From positions 1 through 13,608 of the forward strand of contig JASFRS010000064.1 of the NCBI GenBank assembly GCA_050114795.1: a stretch of 13,608 nt of DNA, in the 5' to 3' direction. The notes beneath the pieces were generated by a model that saw only the letters and a program-made list of their open reading frames with translations, did no database searches and had not been told where the DNA came from. Origin of the DNA: JASFRS01 sp050114795. GTDB lineage: Bacteria; Pseudomonadota; Alphaproteobacteria; Sphingomonadales; CAKZYD01. Positions 1-7,229 of this stretch are shown one piece after another. Each line of letters starts with the position of its first letter. The first letter of the stretch is position 1. A program made the position numbers and the translations under genes.

Positions 1-1017
1 GATCACCCATCCGTACACCGCGTCGTGAGTTTCGACAGTTTCATTCCTTCAGATCAAGATGAAAAGCTTTTCCTGATTGATAATCTAGCTCTCACGCTAA
101 CGCCCATCCTCATTGGAGAAGTCCGCAAACCAGAAGCCGTAACATCAGAGGATAAAGAGGCTCTACGCCTCTTTTCGGATCGGCTCGATGCTTACGAACC
201 CAAAAATGAAACGGCTGGGCGCCTAAATGGAGCCGTCCAACTTTATTTGAATCAATTGCAGGAAAATGAAACTCTGCTTACGGGTTTAAATAGCGCAATT
301 TTTGCCTATTGGCCCCAGGCTATGGCAGCTTTGCTTGATTCAATGGAAGCTCAGCCCATTGATGCGGAGGTCGTACCAGACGCGCTCAAAAGCCGTTATA
401 TCAGTGGTAATAATAAATACCGGATTGAAGTTTATCCTGCCGAAACGATCACAGACGAAAGTATCTTAGCACAATTTGTTGATGACATTCGTCAAATCAC
501 GCCAAATGTAACAGGCAGCCCCGTTCAAATTACCGGTGCCGGCGAAGTGGTCAAAGGCGCCATGCTGGAAGCAACCGGTCTGGCAGCCGTCTTAGTGACA
601 ATCTTCCTTATACTGATGTTAAGAGACATTCGCAGGGTGATATTGGTGCTAATCCCCATCATTTTGGCCGGATTATTGACTTTAGCAGCATCTGTACTGC
701 TCCCCCTACCCTTCAATTTTGCAAATGTCATTGTGTTACCACTGCTCATCGGGTTGGGCGTAGATAGCGGCATTCACCTTGTTTCCCGCGCCCATGAAGG
801 GGACGGACATACCTTATTGACGACTTCAACGCCAAAGGCGGTATTTTTAAGCGCGCTTACAACACTTGCCTCTTTCGGAACTTTGGCTGTTTCATCGCAT
901 CAGGGGACGGCAACTATGGGCATGTTGCTTTTTATCGCCATATTCTTCACACTTTTATGCACTTTGATTGTACTCCCAGCGATGATTGCTGTATTGGAGC
1001 GCAGAAATGGCAGCTAA
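1..1017 (+). CDS. hpnN: Hopanoid transporter HpnN, RND/MMPL family (C-terminal part, 5' truncated by window edge)
   Basis: The frame is open from base 1 and ends at TAA 1015-1017, leaving 338 residues of a protein that is usually around 850-900 residues. A GTG at 25 is internal to this frame and is not a credible start. About the first 185 residues look like the second periplasmic domain. Five hydrophobic segments follow (about residues 191-207, 213-233, 240-258, 279-297 and 306-331), as expected for TM8-TM12 of an RND protein. The motif GLGVDSGIH (about 251-259) is the acidic TM10 signature of MMPL/RND proteins. The stretch YRIEVYP ahead of the membrane part fits HpnN as I recall it. HpnN shuttles hopanoids from the inner to the outer membrane. 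Neighbouring hopanoid genes support HpnN over another MMPL protein. It lies on the strand opposite to most of the biosynthetic genes. Confidence 0.85.
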   Translation, partial: DHPSVHRVVSFDSFIPSDQDEKLFLIDNLALTLTPILIGEVRKPEAVTSEDKEALRLFSDRLDAYEPKNETAGRLNGAVQLYLNQLQENETLLTGLNSAIFAYWPQAMAALLDSMEAQPIDAEVVPDALKSRYISGNNKYRIEVYPAETITDESILAQFVDDIRQITPNVTGSPVQITGAGEVVKGAMLEATGLAAVLVTIFLILMLRDIRRVILVLIPIILAGLLTLAASVLLPLPFNFANVIVLPLLIGLGVDSGIHLVSRAHEGDGHTLLTTSTPKAVFLSALTTLASFGTLAVSSHQGTATMGMLLFIAIFFTLLCTLIVLPAMIAVLERRNGS

Positions 1018-1023
1018 TGTTTT

Positions 1024-1050
1024 AAACCTCACAATTAAGTGTGAGCTTTT
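1024..1050 (+). terminator. Possible weak intrinsic terminator after hpnN
   Basis: CTCACA (1028-1033) and TGTGAG (1040-1045) form a 6-bp stem with a 6-nt loop, followed at once by CTTTT. The stem can extend through AAA/TTT across a C-C mismatch. The hairpin is short and has little GC, so readthrough into ispH is possible. Confidence 0.4.
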
Positions 1051-1127
1051 AGGCAGATGTTGCAAGTGCGAACACTGTCCATTAGGATCGCGCGACATTT
1101 GAGGGGGTGCGCCTAAGGGTGCAACCT

Positions 1128-1133
1128 TATAAT
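1128..1133 (+). promoter_or_regulatory. Candidate -10 box for the ispH-hpnH unit
   Basis: A perfect TATAAT lies 36 bases upstream of the ispH GTG, in the 152-base gap after hpnN. No good -35 box stands 16-18 bases upstream; the nearest TTGA (1099-1102) is too far away. A second candidate in the same gap is TTGCAA (1060-1065), a 17-base spacer and TAGGAT (1083-1088), each box matching 4 of 6 consensus bases. Either would give ispH its own promoter. Nothing else is visible in this gap apart from the hairpin near 1030. Confidence 0.35.
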
Positions 1134-1169
1134 TTGGGATCAAAAGGGCCATTGGAGGAGACACCCACC

Positions 1170-2138
1170 GTGTCAACGACAAGTCACTTAGCAGGCGGCA
1201 AGCGCATTGTTCTTGCCCAGCCAAGGGGTTTTTGTGCAGGCGTCGTGCGCGCCATCGAAGTTGTGGAGCGCGCTTTATCCAAATACGGCGCACCTGTTTA
1301 TGTGCGTCATGAGATCGTGCACAATAAACGCGTTGTGGAAGACCTGCGGGCTAAAGGCGCTATTTTTGTCGAGGAAGTGGACGAAATTCCTTCCGGCGCA
1401 GTCGCTATTTTCTCCGCGCACGGTGTGGCCAAATCCGTCATTTCATCTGCCGATGATCGGGGGCTGGATTCTATTGACGCAACCTGCCCACTAGTCGCCA
1501 AGGTGCATAAAGAAGGCCAGCGTTACGCGAATAAAGGCTTTGAAGTTATTCTTATCGGCCATGCTGGCCATCCGGAAGTCATCGGCACTTTGGGCCAAAT
1601 CAACGGTACGGTTCATTTGGTCGGCTCTGTCGAAGACGTTGAAGCCTTAGAGGTGACGGACCCGGAAAAACTCGCTTATGTCACACAAACAACCTTATCG
1701 GTTGATGACACAAAGGCGATTATCGAAAAGCTGAAACAACGCTTTCCGACCATTAATGGCCCGGACACAAAAGATATATGTTACGCCACCCAAAATCGCC
1801 AAACGGCTGTGCGGGAATTAAGCCGCAAAGCTGAACTAATCCTGGTGATTGGCGCTAAAAACTCATCAAATTCCAATCGTCTGCGTGAGATCGGGGAAGA
1901 AATGAATGTGCCTTCCTATTTGATTGACGACGCAAAGAGTTTGGATCCAGCGTGGCTCGAAAACGTCAATGTTGTTGGTATCACCGCAGGGGCGTCTGCA
2001 CCGGAGGCTTTAGTTGATGAGCTCATCGACTGCCTTCGCCAACTTGAATTTAACACTGTTGAGACTTTGGACGGCATTATTGAAAATGTGCACTTCCATT
2101 TGCCTAAGCAGTTGCGCGACGCGCGCATGGCCAGCTAA
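1170..2138 (+). CDS. ispH: 4-hydroxy-3-methylbut-2-enyl diphosphate reductase IspH
   Basis: IspH is a cytosolic [4Fe-4S] enzyme that catalyses the last MEP-pathway step, reducing HMBPP to IPP and DMAPP, the precursors of farnesyl diphosphate. I chose the GTG at 1170 because GGAGGAG (1154-1160) precedes it by 9 bases; the frame stays open upstream, but those residues look unlike the family. The product is 322 residues, a normal length. The three cluster cysteines are C22 (in GFCAGV), C106 (DATCPLV) and C204 (DICYATQNRQ). Substrate-binding residues appear in HEIVHNKRVV (H51), AHGV (H84), IGHAGHPEV (about H131-E136), TQTT (172-175), NSSNSNRL (231-238) and TAGASAP (272-278). It lies 23 bases upstream of hpnH with no terminator between them, so the two are probably co-transcribed, linking isoprenoid supply to hopanoid side-chain formation. 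Confidence 0.96.
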   Translation: MSTTSHLAGGKRIVLAQPRGFCAGVVRAIEVVERALSKYGAPVYVRHEIVHNKRVVEDLRAKGAIFVEEVDEIPSGAVAIFSAHGVAKSVISSADDRGLDSIDATCPLVAKVHKEGQRYANKGFEVILIGHAGHPEVIGTLGQINGTVHLVGSVEDVEALEVTDPEKLAYVTQTTLSVDDTKAIIEKLKQRFPTINGPDTKDICYATQNRQTAVRELSRKAELILVIGAKNSSNSNRLREIGEEMNVPSYLIDDAKSLDPAWLENVNVVGITAGASAPEALVDELIDCLRQLEFNTVETLDGIIENVHFHLPKQLRDARMAS

Positions 2139-2161
2139 GCCAGAGATCAGGAGAAAATTTC

Positions 2162-3316
2162 GTGGGTGTTCCTTTACTCCAACAAGCCAAAGTCGGCGCT
2201 TATGTATTTAAACAGCATCTAAAGGGCAATAAACATTATCCTTTGGTGTTGATGCTTGAGCCTCTGTTCCGCTGTAATCTGGCCTGCGCCGGTTGCGGTA
2301 AGATTGACTATCCGGCTCCGATTTTGAACAAGCGCCTTTCCGTTGATGAGTGTTTGCAAGCTGCTGATGAATGCGGCGCGCCTCTGGTTGCCATTCCAGG
2401 TGGTGAGCCTCTTCTTCATAAAGAAATCGGCGAAATCGTTGAAGGCTTGGTGAAGCGTAAGAAATTTGTGTCTCTATGCACCAATGCTCTGCTGCTTGAG
2501 AAGAAATTGCATCTGTTCAAGCCGTCTCCTTATCTGTTCTTCTCCGTCCATCTGGATGGTTTGAAAGAAGAACATGACAAATCCGTTTGTCAGGAAGGCG
2601 TGTTTGATAAAGCTGTGAAAGCCATCAAAGTAGCGAAAGACAAAGGCTTTGCCGTTAATGTCAACGCCACCATCTTTGATGGTGCTGATCCTGAGCGGGT
2701 CGCAGCATTCCTGGATTTTGCTAAAGAAATCGGCGTGGGTGTGACCATCTCTCCCGGCTATGCTTATGAGCGTGCGCCGGATCAAGAGCACTTCCTAAAC
2801 CGTCAAAAAACAAAAACCCTGTTCCGGGATATTTTCAAGCTGGGCAAGGGCAAAAAATGGTCGTTAAACCATAGCTCCCTTTATCTGGACTTCCTAGCCG
2901 GGAACCGCAGCTATAGTTGCTCACCCTGGGGCATGCCGACACGCAATGTTTTTGGCTGGCAAAAACCTTGCTATCTGATCGGTGAAGGTACCGTTGGCAG
3001 CTATAAAGAGCTGATGGAAACGACCGAATGGGATAACTACGGCGTTGGCAATTACGAAAAATGCTCAAACTGCATGGCGCACTGTGGGTATGAACCCACC
3101 GCTGCTGCTGATGCAGTAAAACGCCCGCTTGAAATGATGAAACTGGCGTTTAAAGGCATTAAAACCGATGGCGACTTTGCAGAAGACATTCCATTGGATG
3201 GCGCACGCAAAGCTGTTTATGTCTTTGACCAGCAAGTGAACGAGGCAATGGCTGAAATTCACTCTGATAAATCAGAGGCCGAAAAAGGGAAGACCAAGGC
3301 GAGCAACGCAGCTTAA
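2162..3316 (+). CDS. hpnH: Adenosylhopane synthase HpnH (radical SAM)
   Basis: HpnH is a radical SAM enzyme that joins the 5'-deoxyadenosyl radical to hopene to give adenosylhopane, the first C35 extended hopanoid. The GTG start has AGGAG (2149-2153) 8 bases upstream. The product has 384 residues, usual for the family. The CxxxCxxC motif CNLACAGC binds the [4Fe-4S] cluster through C38, C42 and C45. AIPGGEPLLH (77-86) is the GGEP SAM-binding segment. C106, in VSLCTNAL, matches by number a cysteine I recall being implicated in quenching the product radical. The C-terminal half has five more cysteines, C253, C270, C301, C304 and C308 (CSNCMAHC), typical of the HpnH extension domain. The last 45 bases overlap hpnG on the other strand, and its terminator lies within hpnG. 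Confidence 0.95.
   Translation: MGVPLLQQAKVGAYVFKQHLKGNKHYPLVLMLEPLFRCNLACAGCGKIDYPAPILNKRLSVDECLQAADECGAPLVAIPGGEPLLHKEIGEIVEGLVKRKKFVSLCTNALLLEKKLHLFKPSPYLFFSVHLDGLKEEHDKSVCQEGVFDKAVKAIKVAKDKGFAVNVNATIFDGADPERVAAFLDFAKEIGVGVTISPGYAYERAPDQEHFLNRQKTKTLFRDIFKLGKGKKWSLNHSSLYLDFLAGNRSYSCSPWGMPTRNVFGWQKPCYLIGEGTVGSYKELMETTEWDNYGVGNYEKCSNCMAHCGYEPTAAADAVKRPLEMMKLAFKGIKTDGDFAEDIPLDGARKAVYVFDQQVNEAMAEIHSDKSEAEKGKTKASNAA
3262..3277. repeat. Perfect inverted repeat over the hpnG stop codon
   Basis: CTCTGATAAATCAGAG is a 16-base perfect palindrome with 7-bp arms and a 2-base centre (in practice a 6-bp stem with a 4-base loop). It covers the hpnG stop codon (3274-3272) and lies within the hpnH 3' coding end. 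Neither side has a T-run, so it is not a standard terminator, though it could stabilise the 3' end of the leftward transcript. Confidence 0.4.
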
Positions 3317-3946
3317 GGTCTTTGTTGCCTTTTTCATATGAGATCCAAGGCGGAGAAGTGCCGGGAAATCCCCCGGTTGCTTCACCGCCTTTTTCATGAC
3401 AGCGAAGGGTGTTCCAGCTAAAGCTGATTCAGGAATAGCCATGTCTGCGCCATCTACAATTACACGGATGGCTATGAAGGGTAACGCCGCAGATTGCGCC
3501 ATTTTCGCAATGGAGAAACTCTCCATATCAACAGCATTAGCGTCATAGTTTTTATGGAGCCTTGCCTTATCGGCGACAGAGGTCACGGGGACAGGCGATG
3601 ATAGCAGCCGTCCATTTGCGTGAGGCTTTGTTTTCGCGCTTAAAGCTTGCAGCCAAGGCGCGTCACAAGGGATGGCCTCTCCATCAACATTCGATATTTC
3701 ATGAGGCAAAATCAGATCACCAGGCTTAAGCACAGGGTCAAGCCCCCCTGCCACGCCAAGGCTTATCAATCCCGAAACGCCCTGCAAAACGAGCTCCTCC
3801 GCCAATTTAGATGCCTTATCCACATCCATATCTGCACAGCGCAACAGGGGGCGAACATCATCATCCAAACGGGCCAGCAAGGGGCGAAGAAGCTTCGCCT
3901 CCTGCTCAATGCCTACAATAATTCCAATTCGTTTATTTTGCGTCAC
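3272..3946 (-). CDS. hpnG: Adenosylhopane nucleosidase/phosphorylase HpnG
   Basis: HpnG belongs to the purine nucleoside phosphorylase/MTA nucleosidase family. It removes adenine from adenosylhopane, giving the ribosyl (or phosphoribosyl) hopane from which bacteriohopanetetrol and its relatives are made. The start is GTG, 6 bases after the shc stop (TGA 3955-3953). No clear Shine-Dalgarno sequence is visible, so translation may be coupled to shc. The product has 224 residues. Family features are GIEQEA (12-17), the glycine-rich SLGVAGGLDP (62-71), VDMESF (139-144, the nucleoside-binding glutamate region) and IVDGAD (163-168). The 3' end is unusual: it overlaps the hpnH reading frame by 45 bp tail to tail, and codons around 180-195 also encode the hpnH terminator stem. 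Identity follows from family motifs together with its place directly after shc. Confidence 0.9.
   Translation of the reverse strand: MTQNKRIGIIVGIEQEAKLLRPLLARLDDDVRPLLRCADMDVDKASKLAEELVLQGVSGLISLGVAGGLDPVLKPGDLILPHEISNVDGEAIPCDAPWLQALSAKTKPHANGRLLSSPVPVTSVADKARLHKNYDANAVDMESFSIAKMAQSAALPFIAIRVIVDGADMAIPESALAGTPFAVMKKAVKQPGDFPALLRLGSHMKKATKTLSCVARLGLPFFGL
3347..3394 (+). terminator. Strong rho-independent terminator for ispH-hpnH, located inside hpnG
   Basis: AAGGCGG (3347-3353) pairs with CCGCCTT (3385-3391), GAAG (3355-3358) with CTTC (3380-3383), and CCGGG (3361-3365) with CCCGG (3372-3376). Only an A-A mismatch and a short, poorly paired TG/TTG stretch interrupt the stem. The apical loop is 6 bases and the stem runs into TTTTT (3390-3394). 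There is no T-run on the reverse side, so it should act only on rightward transcripts, about 30 bases after the hpnH stop codon. Confidence 0.72.
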
Positions 3947-3952
3947 AGAGGA

Positions 3953-5926
3953 TCACATACCCCATTGTACGTCTTTGGAATTACCACGCTTCAAATTGCG
4001 ATAGCGAGACAAGGCCCAAAGCGGGAAAAACGCAGAATAGCCATGATAGCGCAGATAGAACACGCGTGGGAAACCAACGGCTGTAAACCATTCCTCATCC
4101 CATTTCCCATCTTTCGGCTCACCTTTAAGGAGATAAGACACGCCTTTTTCCACGGCAGGGTGATCCACTTCGCCAGCAGCCATAAGCCCTAAAAGCGCCC
4201 ACGCGGTTTGAGAAGGGGTAGATTCTTTCACCTCACCCACACGCTCCTGCCAATAAGTGCCGCCATCTTCACCCCAGCCGCCATCAGCTTGCTGGAATTT
4301 AAGAAGATACGCCACAGCACGGCTCACCATTGGATCATCCTTTGGCACGCCCACAGCGTTTAAAGCGCTAAGTACTGACCAGGTGCCATATATATAATTG
4401 GTCCCCCAGCGGCCAAACCAACTGCCATCTTCTTCTTGCTCGGAACGCAGATAGTCGACACCACGCTTCACCGCCGCATGATCCATTCCATGTCCCAACT
4501 GGGCAAGGAACGAAAGGCACCTTGCAGACACATCTGCCGTTGGCGGGTCAAGCAAGGCACCATGGTCGGCAAAGGGAATGCTGTTTAAAATATCAGCATC
4601 ATTATCGATATCGAAAGCACCCCAACCGCCATTAGACGACTGCATGCCTATAATCCATTTCTCAGCGCGATCAATTGCGGCTTTATATTTTGGATCGCCG
4701 GTGCGATGCAGCGCCATCCCGACAACGGCGGTATCATCCACATCTGGATAATGGTCATTATTATATTGGAACGCCCACCCGCCTGGATCAAGATCCGGCG
4801 CCATCCAAGACCAGTCGCCTTTAACATCCGTGATTTCACGCTCAAGCAGCCAGTCACAGGCCTTAGCGGCGGACTGTTCACCCAATTCATCGGCGGTTTC
4901 CAACATGGCATGTGCGCTTAAGCTCGTATCCCAGACCGGAGATAGGCAGGGCTGCACATATTTCTCGCCATCGCGCTCTGCAATCAGCTTCTTTAGAGAT
5001 GCCTTGGCGACCACCAGATCGGGATGATCTTTAGAATAGCCAACAGCCTCCATCGCCATGACCGCATTGGCCATAGCCGGGAAAATCGCACCTAGACCAT
5101 CCTCTCCATTCAAACGCTCGGTGAAGAATTCAAAGGCTTTATCAATGGCTTTTTTTCGGCTGGTTTTCGGGAAAAACGGCTCAACAACCCGCAAAACTTT
5201 ATCCAGGCCCAAGAAGAAATCACCAGCCCATTTACCCGTCGGATTATGATGCCAGTCATTAACGTCTTCCGGTGCTGTTTGAAACAACTCCCGAATATGA
5301 ACATTACGTGGATTTTTCGCTTTAGGCTTTAAGGCCGCTAAAACAAGCAACGGCGCAACAACCGTCCGGGACCAATAAGATAATTTGCCCATATGAACCG
5401 GGAACCAGTTGGGCATCAACATAAGTTCCACCGGCATCACGGGTACACCGCGCCAAGGTATCTGATCAAATAGTGCTAAAGCATAGCGCGTGAAAACATT
5501 TGCGCGTTCCGCACCGCCCATAGATAAAATAACAGCCCGCGCCTTTTGCATATGCGGTGCATCAACATCGTCGCCGACAAGTTTCAAGGCATAATAGGCT
5601 TTAACAGTCGCGGAAATATCCGCATCCCCTTTGTGGAACAAAGGCCAGCCGCCATGATCTTCCTGGATACGGCGCAGATATTTCGCGAGGTCTTTTTCCA
5701 ATTCCTCGTCTATCTCATCAAGATAGTGCATGAGGAAGATATATTCCGCTGGGATAGTCGCATCGGCTTCCAGTTCGAAAAGCCAATGACCATCCTCCAT
5801 CTGACGGCCCTGCAATCCTTTTGAAGCGGCTTCAATCTTGGCCTCAACCTGCCCAAGCAAATCCGGTGGCATAGCAGGGCCTGTGCCGGCATTCAGATTG
5901 GCTGTATCGACTGATTCAAAGCTCAT
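3953..5926 (-). CDS. shc: Squalene-hopene cyclase
   Basis: Shc (HpnF) is a monotopic inner-membrane triterpene cyclase that folds squalene into hop-22(29)-ene and hopan-22-ol. At 657 residues it is full length for a bacterial cyclase. The catalytic acid motif DVDDTA is at 395-400. Several QW-type repeats are visible, including GHWLFELEAD (46-55), HGGWP (91-95), NGGWGAFD (432-439), DGSWFGRWG (500-508) and DGGWGEDGGTYW (548-559). The conserved stretch DPPTADVSAR (460-469) lines the active-site region; its final arginine stands where the Alicyclobacillus enzyme has a histidine, as I recall for other proteobacterial cyclases. The ATG start has GAGGTG (5940-5935) 8 bases upstream. hpnE ends 26 bases before it and hpnG begins 6 bases after it, in one operon. 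Confidence 0.97.
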   Translation of the reverse strand: MSFESVDTANLNAGTGPAMPPDLLGQVEAKIEAASKGLQGRQMEDGHWLFELEADATIPAEYIFLMHYLDEIDEELEKDLAKYLRRIQEDHGGWPLFHKGDADISATVKAYYALKLVGDDVDAPHMQKARAVILSMGGAERANVFTRYALALFDQIPWRGVPVMPVELMLMPNWFPVHMGKLSYWSRTVVAPLLVLAALKPKAKNPRNVHIRELFQTAPEDVNDWHHNPTGKWAGDFFLGLDKVLRVVEPFFPKTSRKKAIDKAFEFFTERLNGEDGLGAIFPAMANAVMAMEAVGYSKDHPDLVVAKASLKKLIAERDGEKYVQPCLSPVWDTSLSAHAMLETADELGEQSAAKACDWLLEREITDVKGDWSWMAPDLDPGGWAFQYNNDHYPDVDDTAVVGMALHRTGDPKYKAAIDRAEKWIIGMQSSNGGWGAFDIDNDADILNSIPFADHGALLDPPTADVSARCLSFLAQLGHGMDHAAVKRGVDYLRSEQEEDGSWFGRWGTNYIYGTWSVLSALNAVGVPKDDPMVSRAVAYLLKFQQADGGWGEDGGTYWQERVGEVKESTPSQTAWALLGLMAAGEVDHPAVEKGVSYLLKGEPKDGKWDEEWFTAVGFPRVFYLRYHGYSAFFPLWALSRYRNLKRGNSKDVQWGM

Positions 5927-5952
5927 TTTATACGCACCTCAATCCCATTTCC

Positions 5953-7227
5953 TCACTCAAATGGCTGCTGTTTTATAATTTTCACAGCACGGTCTGCGGC
6001 CTTATAGCCTGATCGGACAGACCCCTCAATGGTTGCTGGCAACTCTGTCTGCGTCCAATCCCCTGCAAGCAACAGATTTGCATAAGCTGTTACCATATTC
6101 GGGCGTTTTTTTACATTTTCTGGCGTTTGTAAAAAAGTCGCCCGCTTTTCTTTTACGACCCGGACCGGCGGTACGGGGGATGACTGCATATCCAACGTCT
6201 TGGCCACATCCGCCCAGACCAAAGCACCAATAGCATCTGCATCCATATCAATTAAAGCATCTGCGGCGCTTATAGTCACAGATGCGATATTACCACGCAC
6301 AAAAACCCATTGGGCAACAGCATTGACCAATCCCATAAAGGGTGCAGGCCAATTCGTCTCCACATCTTCATTCAATTTGAAGTGAACATTCAGGATCGGT
6401 GACGATCCCGCCGGCACCTCAAGGTCCGGAACCAGTTTCTTAGCAGTTGCGGGCGGAACGGCGAGTATGGCCATATCATCATACCCCAACTCGATTTTTG
6501 CACCCCCCACGTCAAAGCTGCGCAGCACGCCTTGTTCAAACTGAAAATCACTAACCCTTTGACCCAATTGCACATCTGCGCCGTAGCTTTTCAAATAATC
6601 CAAAGCCGGTTTGGCAAAAGTTGCTGAAAGACCATTGCGTGAGATGACAGGGCGGCTGGGTGTTGCACCTCTAAACACCGTTTCCTTAATAACTGCCGCA
6701 AGCAACTGTGCTGAGGAGTCCTCTGGCGAGGCATTAACAACAGCCACACATAAAGGCTCCATCAGCGACGCATAAAGCGGATGCCCTTCTGGCACATAAT
6801 CCGCAACTGTATCTTCTGGCCCGGCAAACAACATCAAAGCCAGGGGCAGATAATCCAGAGCTTTCGTCCCCGGCACGCGTCTATTTTTATGAAACACCCA
6901 TTTTGGCAGGCGGCCTTCGTTAAATTCGATATTCCAGCGCTTACCGCTTTCAACATCCATGAAGGGAAATATCGCGCGGTCGGGACAGATTCGTTCTTGC
7001 TGCGCGCCAATAGTATCCATCAACCACATGGCGGCCCAATTTCCAGCCATCATCAAATGATTGCCATTGTCTATGTCACAGCCAAGATGTTTGTCATGAT
7101 ATGAACGCGCGCGGCCGCCAGCCTGGGGTGACTGGTCATAAAGCGAGACTTGAGCACCCAACTCTGCTGCCCGAACAGCGGCACCTAAGCCAGATAAGCC
7201 GGCACCGATAACGTGAAGACGTCCCAT
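5953..7227 (-). CDS. hpnE: Hydroxysqualene dehydroxylase HpnE (FAD-dependent)
   Basis: HpnE is a flavoprotein of the amine oxidase/phytoene desaturase type that reduces hydroxysqualene to squalene, the third step of the HpnC-D-E squalene route. The N-terminus has a clear Rossmann dinucleotide-binding motif, VIGAGLSGLGAA (about 6-17), an acidic strand end (LYDQ, about 29-32) and the AGGRARS segment (about 36-42). The C-terminus has LLLAGDWTQTELPATIEGS followed by SGYKAA, the usual closing FAD-contact region of this fold. Its 424 residues are normal. The ATG lies 2 bases after the hpnD stop (TAG-CC-ATG), so translation is very likely coupled. No separate Shine-Dalgarno sequence is evident. The context between hpnD and shc fixes the identity over a carotenoid desaturase. 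Confidence 0.93.
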   Translation of the reverse strand: MGRLHVIGAGLSGLGAAVRAAELGAQVSLYDQSPQAGGRARSYHDKHLGCDIDNGNHLMMAGNWAAMWLMDTIGAQQERICPDRAIFPFMDVESGKRWNIEFNEGRLPKWVFHKNRRVPGTKALDYLPLALMLFAGPEDTVADYVPEGHPLYASLMEPLCVAVVNASPEDSSAQLLAAVIKETVFRGATPSRPVISRNGLSATFAKPALDYLKSYGADVQLGQRVSDFQFEQGVLRSFDVGGAKIELGYDDMAILAVPPATAKKLVPDLEVPAGSSPILNVHFKLNEDVETNWPAPFMGLVNAVAQWVFVRGNIASVTISAADALIDMDADAIGALVWADVAKTLDMQSSPVPPVRVVKEKRATFLQTPENVKKRPNMVTAYANLLLAGDWTQTELPATIEGSVRSGYKAADRAVKIIKQQPFE

Positions 7228-7229
7228 GG

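Noticed and set aside
1107..1169. N-terminal extension of ispH by 21 codons
   Set aside because: The extra residues look unlike IspH and overlap the region holding the TATAAT box and GGAGGAG site; the GTG at 1170 explains the data better.
3647..4192. 181-codon open frame on the + strand across hpnG and shc
   Set aside because: It lies antisense to two well-supported genes, has no family features or ribosome binding site, and crosses their boundary; it is a shadow frame.
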